Assembly: GCA_015067895.1 (NCBI GenBank)
Contig: SVLP01000023.1
Span: 1-40,054 of the forward strand
Length of the DNA stretch: 40,054 nt
Source of the DNA: Oscillospiraceae bacterium
Lineage (GTDB): Bacteria; Bacillota_A; Clostridia; Oscillospirales; Oscillospiraceae
Direction of reading: 5' to 3'
Shown here one piece after another: positions 23,940 to 30,042 of the stretch; the stretch's first letter is position 1; each line of letters begins with the position of its first letter. The notes beneath the pieces were generated by a model. That model was not told the origin of the DNA, searched no databases, and was given only the letters and a program-made list of their open reading frames with translations. The translations under genes and the position numbers were made by a program.

Positions 23940-24707
23940 TCATTCCACCACGACGGTCAGGATCGCCAGATCCCCGCCGGTTCCGGTATACCATACCCAA
24001 TAGCAGCCGGGCACCTGGGTATCCACCTCATGGGATACCGTCACACCGGCAGTCCCGGTGCGCAGCTGCTCCATGGGCTCGAAGCTGTCCCCCTGGCGCA
24101 GATACAGGATCTGTCTGCGCAGACGGATGGCGCCCGTCTCCGTGCCGATGATGACCGGCACATCCACCGTGGCGGTATCGCCCAGGGAATTGCTCACCAT
24201 GATGGTGGCGCTGTAGACCCGCTCGTCCTCCGTGCCCCAGAGGCTGGAGACTCTTGCCTGATCCGACAGATCCCCGTCCACCAGATCCGTCACCGTCACG
24301 GAGCGCAGGAGCTTGGCCTCCTTGGTGCTCTCGTAGACCAGGGGCCCGGTCAGCTGGATCACCGGGCGGCGGTAGTCGGTGTAGCGCACCTGGCGCACCA
24401 CCGACGCCATATTGTCGTCACTGTCGAAGACCATACAGGTCACCTTGGCGGTTTTGCCGCCGATGAGCCTGGACACACCTCCCACGATGACCTGATCGGT
24501 CAGATCTCCGTCCTGGGCATCCCGGGCGGTGACGCCGGTGAGCAAAACCTCCCGATCGTCATGGATGGAGATCTCCAGGATCTCCTCCGGGCAGGTGATC
24601 TGCGGCCCCTCATTCCGGCCGGAGATCCGCTCATACAGCCCGTTTCCCATATAGACCACAGCCGTCAGCGCAAGCAGCGCGGCCAGTATCACTCTGATGG
24701 CTCTCAT
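23940..24707 (-). CDS. Membrane-anchored DUF5011-type Ig-like protein of the exopolysaccharide operon
   Basis: A 255-residue protein with an N-terminal membrane anchor (IRVILAALLALTAVVYM) and no clear signal-peptidase site, so most of it lies outside the cell. Two Ig-like repeats carry the DUF5011 pattern D-x-x-DGDLTDQV (ARDAQDGDLTDQV, TDLVDGDLSDQAR). A third segment near the end resembles such a repeat without the acidic motif. No catalytic motif is seen. GGAGGG precedes ATG 24707; longer frames extend through the promoter. As first gene ahead of two Wzz-kinases it may bind or organise the surface polymer; this is inference. Confidence 0.8.
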   Translation of the reverse strand: MRAIRVILAALLALTAVVYMGNGLYERISGRNEGPQITCPEEILEISIHDDREVLLTGVTARDAQDGDLTDQVIVGGVSRLIGGKTAKVTCMVFDSDDNMASVVRQVRYTDYRRPVIQLTGPLVYESTKEAKLLRSVTVTDLVDGDLSDQARVSSLWGTEDERVYSATIMVSNSLGDTATVDVPVIIGTETGAIRLRRQILYLRQGDSFEPMEQLRTGTAGVTVSHEVDTQVPGCYWVWYTGTGGDLAILTVVVE

Positions 24708-24758
24708 AGTCCCTCCTGACTCTGCGAAAAAGCGCAGAACATCAATTTTATACAAGTC

Positions 24759-24787
24759 AGTATACCACGCCGCCGGAAAAAAGTAAA
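24759..24787 (-). promoter_or_regulatory. Promoter of the exopolysaccharide kinase operon
   Basis: On the minus strand TTTACT (24787-24782), 17 bp, TATACT (24764-24759). The -35 box directly follows the U-tract of the terminator of the phosphatase gene. A TCTGCG/CGCAGA hairpin (24721-24738) lies in the leader just before the ribosome site. Confidence 0.7.
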
Positions 24788-24788
24788 C

Positions 24789-24826
24789 AAAAAACGCCTT
24801 TTCCCGATGTATTCGGCAAAAGGCGT
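24789..24826 (-). terminator. Terminator of the tyrosine-phosphatase gene
   Basis: ACGCCTTTT (24794-24802) with AAAAGGCGT (24818-24826), an inner CCGA/TCGG pair, and TTTTTTG following on the minus strand. Confidence 0.85.
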
Positions 24827-24868
24827 GAATATATGGTAGCATTTTGGCCCCATCTATGTTATAATGAA

Positions 24869-25612
24869 CTATCCCGGCTCCCGTCCGGTCTGCCGCATGG
24901 GCTTCCCCCGGGCGACCCGGCCCGGATTGTCCTCCAGCAGGATCTTCGTGTATTCCCGTCCCAGATGCTCCAGGCACCACAGCCGCGCCGGCTCCAGATC
25001 CGGCGTCCGGAATTCGGGACTGTGGGCATCACTGGCGATGATGTGGGCCGTGCCCCGGTAGAGCAGCCGGATCGCGGCCTCCTCGGCCCTGCCGCCGAAG
25101 GCGCCCAGAACGCTGCCCTTGTTCAGCTGGAGCACGATGCCCCGCTCGAACCAGCTTCGCGCCAGCCCCAGATCCCGCTGGACAGCACCGTACCGCTCCG
25201 GGTGGGCCACCACCGGGCTGTAGCCATACCGGCGCAGGCCCTCCAGGGCCGAATCCATAAAATGCCCGCTGGCGTCAAAGTAGAATTCCGTCAGCACATA
25301 CCGGCTCTTGCCCAGGGTGGGCAGCCGCCCCTCCCTGGCCAGCTCCAGGGTCTGGGGCACACACAGCACCTCCATGCCGGGGATCAGCTCCAGCTCCAGC
25401 TTCTCCCGCTTCAGCGCGCTCTGGAGCAGCCGAAACTGATGGAGGATGTAGGGGACGCCCTCCAGCTCCTCCGGCACGCCCTTGAGGTGGGGCGTGGCGA
25501 TGATCCTGTTCACGCCGCTGCGCTCCGCGAGCCGGGCCATGGCCACCGCCGTCTCCATATCCCAGGCGCCGTCGTCCACCTCCGGCACGATATGACAGTG
25601 GATATCCACCAT
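24869..25612 (-). CDS. PHP-family protein tyrosine phosphatase (CpsB/YwqE type)
   Basis: A 247-residue metal-dependent phosphatase that removes phosphate from BY-kinase tyrosine tails. Metal-binding motifs of the PHP fold are visible: DIHCHIVPEVDDGA at the N-terminus, IATPH near 40, the GMEV glutamate near 80, AHPERY near 140 and SDAHS near 195. The start at 25612 has GGGAGG upstream; the upstream frame continues antisense to the ABC transporter and is not coding. It precedes the DUF5011-kinase-kinase operon on the same strand but has its own promoter and terminator, so phosphatase and kinases can be expressed independently. Confidence 0.9.
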   Translation of the reverse strand: MVDIHCHIVPEVDDGAWDMETAVAMARLAERSGVNRIIATPHLKGVPEELEGVPYILHQFRLLQSALKREKLELELIPGMEVLCVPQTLELAREGRLPTLGKSRYVLTEFYFDASGHFMDSALEGLRRYGYSPVVAHPERYGAVQRDLGLARSWFERGIVLQLNKGSVLGAFGGRAEEAAIRLLYRGTAHIIASDAHSPEFRTPDLEPARLWCLEHLGREYTKILLEDNPGRVARGKPMRQTGREPG

Positions 25613-25645
25613 GGTATCCGCCTCCCTTCCTTGTTTCTTCCATCG

Positions 25646-25674
25646 ATTATACCACACCGGGCCCCGTTCGCCAA
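25646..25674 (-). promoter_or_regulatory. Promoter of the tyrosine-phosphatase gene
   Basis: On the minus strand TTGGCG (25674-25669), 17 bp, TATAAT (25651-25646). Confidence 0.7.
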
Positions 25675-25717
25675 CCTTCAATTTCGGCCCGACCCGTTTT
25701 TTTGCAAAGGAGCCCCC

Positions 25718-27472
25718 ATGCCAAACGAAACAACGCCCCTGGAAAGCATCCGGCAGATGCTCCGCAGCCTGCTGCTGGGGGACGGCCTGAAGCAGACCCT
25801 CCGGGACTGGAAATGGATCCTGTCCTTCTCCCGCAGCCATTGGCTGGGGGTGCTGGGCCTGACCCTCTTCGGCCTGCTCTCCAGCGCCCTGGGCCTGCTG
25901 GCGGGCATCATCACCAAAAAACTCATCGACAGCATCCTCTCTCTGGACATGGATCGGCTGATCCCCATGACGGTGCTGATGATCGCCAGTGCCGCTCTGG
26001 GCGTGGTCTTCCAGAGCATCAGCGCCCGCTGGTCGGCCAAGCTCAGCACCGCCATGCACCATGAGATCCAGCAGCATACCTTTGACCGGCTGGTGCATGC
26101 GGACTGGATGGCCATCCGCCGCTTCTCCACCGGCGACCTGCTCAGCCGCTTCTCCGGCGACATCAGCACCATCTCCGGCTGCGCCATGACCTTCCTGCCC
26201 ACCGTGATCGTCCAGCTCTTCACGGTGCTGTCCACCTTCGGCATGATCTGCTACTATGACCCGGTCATGGCGCTGATCTGTCTGGTCAGCACCCCGGTGC
26301 TCTTTCTGGCCTCCCGGAGCCTGCTGCGCCGCCAGCGCAGCTACAACGTCCGTCTGCGTCAGGTATCCTCCGATATGACCTCCTTCCAGTCCGAGACCTT
26401 CCGGAATCTGGACACCCTCAAGGGCTTCGGAATCGAGAATGCGGTCAGCGGACAGCTGCGGGACTGGCAGGCAAAGAGCCGGGACGCGATCCTGGAGCAC
26501 AACAGCTTCACCATCCGCACCCACGCCCTGCTGACCACCATGGGCACTCTGGTGCAGTATGTGGCCATGGCCTACTGTATCTGGCAGCTGTGGCAGGGCA
26601 ATATGATCCTGAGCACCATGACCTTCTTCCTCCAGCAGCGTACCGCCCTGCAGAGCGCCTTCTCCAGTCTGGTGAGCCAGATCCCCCGGATCCTCTCCGG
26701 CTCCGTGGCCGCCGAGCGCATCCGGGAGCTGACCGACATGCCCCAGGATCCCGATCCCACCGACGAACAGCCCACCCCCTGGTGTCACATCCGCCTGGAA
26801 AACGTGTCCGCCGCCTACGAGGACGGCGTCCGGGTGCTGGAGGACATCTCCCTGCAGGCCGGCCCCGGCGACATCATCGCCCTGGTGGGCCCCTCCGGCG
26901 AGGGCAAGACCACCCTCCTGCGGCTGCTGCTGGGTCTGATGCAGCCCAGCTCCGGCACCATGGAGCTGACCGATGCCCGGGGAACGGTGCACACCCTGGG
27001 TGCCCAGACCCGCCGCTACTTCTCCTACGTGCCCCAGGGCAACACCCTGCTGGCGGGCACCATCGCAGAGAACCTGCGGCTGGTGAATCCGAAGGCCTCC
27101 GACGAGGAGATCATCGCCGCCCTGGAGGGCGCCTGCGCCTGGGAATTCGTATCTCAGATGCCCGGCACCATCCACGCCCGGCTGGGCGAGGGCGGTTTGG
27201 GCCTTTCCGAGGGCCAGGCCCAGCGCATCGCCATCGCCCGGGCCCTCATGCGCAAGGCCCCGGCCATGCTTCTCGACGAGATCACCTCCGCCCTGGACAT
27301 GGACACCGAGCAGAAGGTGCTGACCTACCTGATGAACCTGGGCGTCACCTGCATCGTCTCCACCCACCGCCCCTCGGTGCTGACCATGTGTACCCATGCC
27401 TACCGTGTCGAGGACGGAAAGATCGCCCAATTGACCGATGCCGAGATCAAGACATTAACCGAATCCATGTAA
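25718..27472 (+). CDS. ABC exporter, fused membrane and ATPase domains (MsbA/ABCB type)
   Basis: A 584-residue half-transporter that would work as a homodimer or with a partner. Residues 40-330 contain the six-helix exporter membrane domain, including the FSTGDLLSRFSGDI coupling region. The ATPase has Walker A (GPSGEGKT, G391-T398), a Q-loop (YVPQGN), the signature LSEGQ (496-500, a variant of LSGGQ), Walker B with D520-E521 in MLLDE, and the H-loop STHR. AAAGGAG precedes ATG 25718; upstream in-frame codons overlap the divergent phosphatase gene and are excluded. Substrate unknown; divergence from the exopolysaccharide module makes a cell-envelope cargo possible. Confidence 0.9.
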   Translation: MPNETTPLESIRQMLRSLLLGDGLKQTLRDWKWILSFSRSHWLGVLGLTLFGLLSSALGLLAGIITKKLIDSILSLDMDRLIPMTVLMIASAALGVVFQSISARWSAKLSTAMHHEIQQHTFDRLVHADWMAIRRFSTGDLLSRFSGDISTISGCAMTFLPTVIVQLFTVLSTFGMICYYDPVMALICLVSTPVLFLASRSLLRRQRSYNVRLRQVSSDMTSFQSETFRNLDTLKGFGIENAVSGQLRDWQAKSRDAILEHNSFTIRTHALLTTMGTLVQYVAMAYCIWQLWQGNMILSTMTFFLQQRTALQSAFSSLVSQIPRILSGSVAAERIRELTDMPQDPDPTDEQPTPWCHIRLENVSAAYEDGVRVLEDISLQAGPGDIIALVGPSGEGKTTLLRLLLGLMQPSSGTMELTDARGTVHTLGAQTRRYFSYVPQGNTLLAGTIAENLRLVNPKASDEEIIAALEGACAWEFVSQMPGTIHARLGEGGLGLSEGQAQRIAIARALMRKAPAMLLDEITSALDMDTEQKVLTYLMNLGVTCIVSTHRPSVLTMCTHAYRVEDGKIAQLTDAEIKTLTESM

Positions 27473-27476
27473 CCGT

Positions 27477-27504
27477 CCGCACCCACCCGGGTGCGGGCTT
27501 TCCT
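27477..27504 (+). terminator. Terminator of the ABC exporter gene
   Basis: CCGCACCC (27477-27484) with GGGTGCGG (27489-27496), then GCTTTCCTTATT. Confidence 0.75.
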
Positions 27505-27552
27505 TATTCCCTTGGCACGTATGCCCGCACAAAAAAGACCCACGGGGAAGTC

Positions 27553-27581
27553 TTGACAAAGAGAATCGGTGCGAGTATAAT
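27553..27581 (+). promoter_or_regulatory. Consensus promoter of tRNA-Ala
   Basis: TTGACA (27553-27558), 17 bp, TATAAT (27576-27581): perfect consensus boxes. Confidence 0.9.
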
Positions 27582-27593
27582 ATTCGGGTACAT

Positions 27594-27669
27594 GGGCTTG
27601 TAGCGCAGTTGGGAGCGCACCACATTCGCATTGTGGGGGTCGAGGGTTCGAATCCCTTCAAGTCCACCA
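27594..27669 (+). tRNA. tRNA-Ala(CGC)
   Basis: A 76-nt cloverleaf: acceptor GGGCTTG / CAAGTCC with the G3-U70 wobble pair that identifies alanine tRNAs, anticodon loop TTCGCAT (anticodon CGC) on a perfect CCACA/TGTGG stem, TTCGAAT T-loop, and encoded CCA. Confidence 0.95.
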
Positions 27670-27670
27670 T

Positions 27671-27705
27671 GCAAAAGCCGTCGACTTTTCGTCGACGGCT
27701 TTTGC
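27671..27705 (+). terminator. Hairpin after tRNA-Ala
   Basis: A 15-bp perfect stem, GCAAAAGCCGTCGAC (27671-27685) with GTCGACGGCTTTTGC (27691-27705), TTTTC loop. No U-tract follows, so it may act as a processing or barrier structure as much as a terminator. Confidence 0.65.
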
Positions 27706-27708
27706 AAC

Positions 27709-27831
27709 GAAGTTTGCCCTTGCGGGCAAGTGAAGCTGCTGACGCAGTGAAGTTACTGCGTAGTGAAGTTTGCTTCGCAAGTGCTTTTGTGGGGCAAACT
27801 TCACTTCACATTGGCGAAGCCAATACTTCAC
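27709..27831. repeat. Cluster of GTGAAG-separated mini-hairpins enclosed by an outer stem
   Basis: GTGAAG-type separators alternate with short palindromes of different sequence: TTGCCCTTGCGGGCAA, TGCTGACGCA, TACTGCGTA, TTGCTTCGCAA, then on the right arm ATTGGCGAAGCCAAT followed by CTTCAC. The stems differ but each is self-complementary. GAAGTTTGCCC (27709-27719) also pairs perfectly with GGGCAAACTTC (27792-27802). Confidence 0.8.
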
Positions 27832-27841
27832 AAAAAAGCGT

Positions 27842-27982
27842 AGGCATAAGGATATTTTCATTGCAAAAGGGCATCGTGGAAGAAATATCTATAGTGTCTA
27901 AACGGTACAGGAAAGAAGCAATCTTTGTCTGCCGGGACAAAGGTTGCTTCTCTGTTATCAGGAATGTTTGGTTCGATAAATA
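27842..27982. other. Gene-free stretch with a 16-bp hairpin
   Basis: No convincing gene. The clear signal is a 16-bp stem, AGAAGCAATCTTTGTC (27914-27929) with GACAAAGGTTGCTTCT (27936-27951), one G-U pair and a 6-nt loop. A weaker GATATTT/AAATATC pairing lies upstream. It could be the end of a small RNA, but no good promoter is seen. Confidence 0.5.
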
Positions 27983-28140
27983 ATACTAACTTTTCATAAA
28001 ATCGCCTTATTCTCGCCGGTCTAAATTGTGCCGGAATGCGTTCTCCTCCTAGGTGGGCGACAGCCCGCCGTCGTCGTCGGCCTTTTCCGGCGCAATTTGT
28101 CCTCGCCGAGTCTTAAGGCCCTTTTATCAAAAATTAGTAT
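27983..28140. repeat. MITE-like element, full copy (158 bp, opposite orientation to 39549-39705)
   Basis: Starts ATACTAACTTTTCATAAAA and ends TTTTATCAAAAATTAGTAT (17 of 19 bases inverted). The interior matches the reverse complement of 39549-39705, including GGTCTAAATTG, CCTAGGTGGGCGACAGCCC and CAATTT. It ends 21 bp before the nucleotidyltransferase start. Confidence 0.88.
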
Positions 28141-28161
28141 AAAAATGACGAGGTGATAAAA

Positions 28162-28815
28162 ATGATCGATATTTCTGCCTTTATGGATACGTTCCTACAG
28201 GCCCTGAACGCAGCCTTCGGAGAACGGGTTTGGTTCGTCGGCCTCCAGGGAAGCTACGGCCGTGGGGAGGCCACGGAAACCAGCGACATCGACATGGTCG
28301 TGATCCTGGACGACTTGTCCGCCGGGGATCTGCAGACCTACGGGGAAATGCTGGACACCCTGCCCCACCGGGAGCTGATCTGCGGCTTCCTTTCGGGAAA
28401 ACGGGAGCTTCTGAACTGGGAACCCTCTGATCTGTTCCAGTTCTATCATGACACCACGCCCATCCGAGGCAGCCTTGATGAGCTGCTGAACGTGATCGAC
28501 GACGATGCCGTGGACAGAGCCATCCGAATCGGTGCCTGCAACATCTACCATGGCTGTGTGCACAATATGCTCCACGACAGGAGCGAGGAGCTCCTGAGAG
28601 GATTGTACAAATCCGCCTCCTTCGTGGTGCAGGCCATCTGCTTCCGCAGCACCGGCCGCTACATCAGCCGCCAGAGGGATCTGCTCGATCTCGTTTCCGC
28701 CGACGAGCGGGTGATCGTGGAGACCTTCCTGGCCCTGAAGCAGGGCGGTGCAGTCAATTTCAACGAAATGTCCGAAACGCTGTTCGCCTGGGCAACGAGC
28801 CGGATCGGCCAATAA
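28162..28815 (+). CDS. Nucleotidyltransferase-fold protein (Pol-beta superfamily)
   Basis: A 217-residue protein whose N-terminus has the nucleotidyltransferase core GSYGRGEATETSDIDMVV: the G-S motif at 30-31 and metal-binding Asp42 and Asp44. The remainder is alpha-helical (RIGACNIYHGCVHNML, LYKSASFVVQAICF), as in proteins pairing an NTase with a helical domain such as aminoglycoside adenylyltransferases or MNT-type antitoxins. ATG at 28162 has GAGGTGAT upstream; a GTG at 28153 overlaps that site. No HEPN-toxin partner gene lies beside it. Substrate unknown. The upstream MITE-like copy may supply promoter sequence. Confidence 0.82.
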   Translation: MIDISAFMDTFLQALNAAFGERVWFVGLQGSYGRGEATETSDIDMVVILDDLSAGDLQTYGEMLDTLPHRELICGFLSGKRELLNWEPSDLFQFYHDTTPIRGSLDELLNVIDDDAVDRAIRIGACNIYHGCVHNMLHDRSEELLRGLYKSASFVVQAICFRSTGRYISRQRDLLDLVSADERVIVETFLALKQGGAVNFNEMSETLFAWATSRIGQ

Positions 28816-28821
28816 ACAGCA

Positions 28822-28860
28822 AAACCCAGCAGTCCGGTCAGACTGCTGGGTTTCTTTTTT
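28822..28860 (+). terminator. Terminator of the nucleotidyltransferase gene
   Basis: A 13-bp perfect stem, AAACCCAGCAGTC (28822-28834) with GACTGCTGGGTTT (28841-28853), then CTTTTTT. Confidence 0.92.
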
Positions 28861-28864
28861 GAAC

Positions 28865-29293
28865 TTACATCGGCAGAAAATGCATCAGATTCAGCCCGAT
28901 CTTCGCATCCGGCTGACGATCCACCTCGCCGGGGATCACGGTCATGATGATCTCCGCAGTGGCGCTGACCACAGCCCGGTTCAGGTGGCCGCCGTAGCAA
29001 CGGCCCGCCAGATCGCCCACAGCCATGTGCATATGGGCATAGGGCCGACCACGCTGGCTGGTGATGGTGCCGGTCAGGGACACGATCTCAAAATCCGCGT
29101 GGAACATGTTGGCCTTGAACTGCTTGGTGTCGGGAGAGAAGATGCCCAGTGTCACATTATCCACCGCACCCAGGCCCGTGACCGTGGCAAGCTTGATGTT
29201 TTCAACGGCTGCCAGCCACAAAACCTTCTCCACGATCTCGTCGCCGGGATCGAGCCGCATCACATAAGTGGTACCAAATTTCCGATAATCCAT
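28865..29293 (-). CDS. PPC/DUF296 domain protein
   Basis: A 142-residue protein made of a single PPC (DUF296) domain. Features: MRLDPGDEIVEKVL at the start, a TVTGLGAVDNVTLG turn, SLTGTI, and AHMHMAVGD with a His pair that may bind metal, then GGHLNRAVVSATAEI. In plants the fold occurs with AT-hooks; in bacteria it stands alone, forms trimers and has no firmly known role. ATG at 29293 has GGAGGG upstream. The gene is divergent from the DUF5662-GH13 operon and has its own promoter. Confidence 0.87.
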   Translation of the reverse strand: MDYRKFGTTYVMRLDPGDEIVEKVLWLAAVENIKLATVTGLGAVDNVTLGIFSPDTKQFKANMFHADFEIVSLTGTITSQRGRPYAHMHMAVGDLAGRCYGGHLNRAVVSATAEIIMTVIPGEVDRQPDAKIGLNLMHFLPM

Positions 29294-29325
29294 GGGGTTC
29301 CCTCCGTTTTCCCGCTTTTCCACAT

Positions 29326-29354
29326 ATTGTAGCATCGATTTTTGTAATTATCAA
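29326..29354 (-). promoter_or_regulatory. Promoter of the PPC-domain gene
   Basis: On the minus strand TTGATA (29354-29349), 17 bp, TACAAT (29331-29326). Confidence 0.75.
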
Positions 29355-29364
29355 CTGTTGACTA

Positions 29365-29393
29365 TTGCAAAATATTCCAACATGAACTATAAT
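29365..29393 (+). promoter_or_regulatory. Promoter of the DUF5662-GH13 operon
   Basis: TTGCAA (29365-29370), 17 bp, TATAAT (29388-29393); back to back with the PPC-gene promoter, only 10 bp apart. Confidence 0.75.
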
Positions 29394-29411
29394 GTTTTGT
29401 GTCATAATTCA

Positions 29412-29459
29412 CGGAAACCCTGGCAATAACCGGAAGCGGAACCGGTTACGCAGTTTCCG
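29412..29459 (+). promoter_or_regulatory. Leader stem-loop before the DUF5662 gene
   Basis: CGGAAAC (29412-29418) pairs with GTTTCCG (29453-29459) around an inner TAACCGG/CCGGTTA stem (29427-29433, 29442-29448). The AAAGGAG site begins directly after it, so folding could influence translation. Confidence 0.5.
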
Positions 29460-29474
29460 GAAAGGAGTGGAGCG

Positions 29475-30038
29475 ATGAACAGGGCATGGCAGCATTTCAA
29501 GACCATCACCCACCATAAATGGCTCGTTTTGCAGGGCTGCTTCCGGGTGGGTCTGTACTGGCAGGGCATCACCCACGATCTGTCCAAGTACTCCCCCGCT
29601 GAATTTTCCGTGGGCATCCGCTACTGGACGGGCAAGCGCAGTCCCAACGCCGGCGAGCGGCAGGAAAAGGGCTTCTCCACCGCCTGGATGCACCACAAGG
29701 GCCGCAACCGCCATCACTATGAATACTGGACTGACCTGAGCATGGAGACGGGACACTACGAATCCTGCCCCATGCCGCGAAAGTATCTGGTGGAGATGGT
29801 GATGGATCGCCGGGCGGCCTGCATGACCTACCAGGGGGACGCCTATACGGACGCCTCCGCCTGGGAATATTATGCCCGCTCCCGGGAGCGCAAGATCATG
29901 CACCCCGAGCTTCAGCGTCAGCTGGAGCACCTGCTGCTGATGCTCCGCGACCGTGGAGAGGACGAGACCTTCCGCTATATCAAAGAAGTTGTGCTCCCGG
30001 GGAAGCCCTTCCCCTGGGAGCAGGAAAGAGAGGACTAA
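29475..30038 (+). CDS. DUF5662 family protein
   Basis: A 187-residue protein of a conserved family without known function. It is rich in His, Trp and Tyr: ITHHKWLVLQGCFRVGLYWQGITHDLSKYSPAEF at the start (seen here as HHKW...THDLSKYSP), AWMHHKGRNRHHYEYW, and MPRKYLVEMVMDRRA. The repeated His pairs and the HDLSKYSPAEF motif resemble metal-dependent phosphohydrolase folds, but no proven active site can be assigned. AAAGGAG precedes the ATG. It lies 4 bp before the GH13 gene, so the two are cotranscribed. Confidence 0.8.
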   Translation: MNRAWQHFKTITHHKWLVLQGCFRVGLYWQGITHDLSKYSPAEFSVGIRYWTGKRSPNAGERQEKGFSTAWMHHKGRNRHHYEYWTDLSMETGHYESCPMPRKYLVEMVMDRRAACMTYQGDAYTDASAWEYYARSRERKIMHPELQRQLEHLLLMLRDRGEDETFRYIKEVVLPGKPFPWEQERED

Positions 30039-30042
30039 GATT

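Noticed and set aside
24869..27430. An 853-residue minus-strand frame across the ABC exporter and the phosphatase
   Set aside because: Only the last 247 residues (24869-25612) show a protein family and a ribosome site; the rest is antisense to the ABC exporter.
27709..27831. CRISPR array
   Set aside because: Repeats are only about 6-7 bp, the units are palindromic and variable in length, and there are no cas genes.
27609..27983. A 124-residue frame starting inside tRNA-Ala
   Set aside because: It runs through the tRNA, its hairpin and the mini-hairpin array; no ribosome site and no protein-like pattern.
28153..28815. Toxin-antitoxin (HEPN/MNT) pair at the nucleotidyltransferase
   Set aside because: No HEPN-like gene lies next to it; the neighbours are a repeat and a convergent PPC-domain gene.
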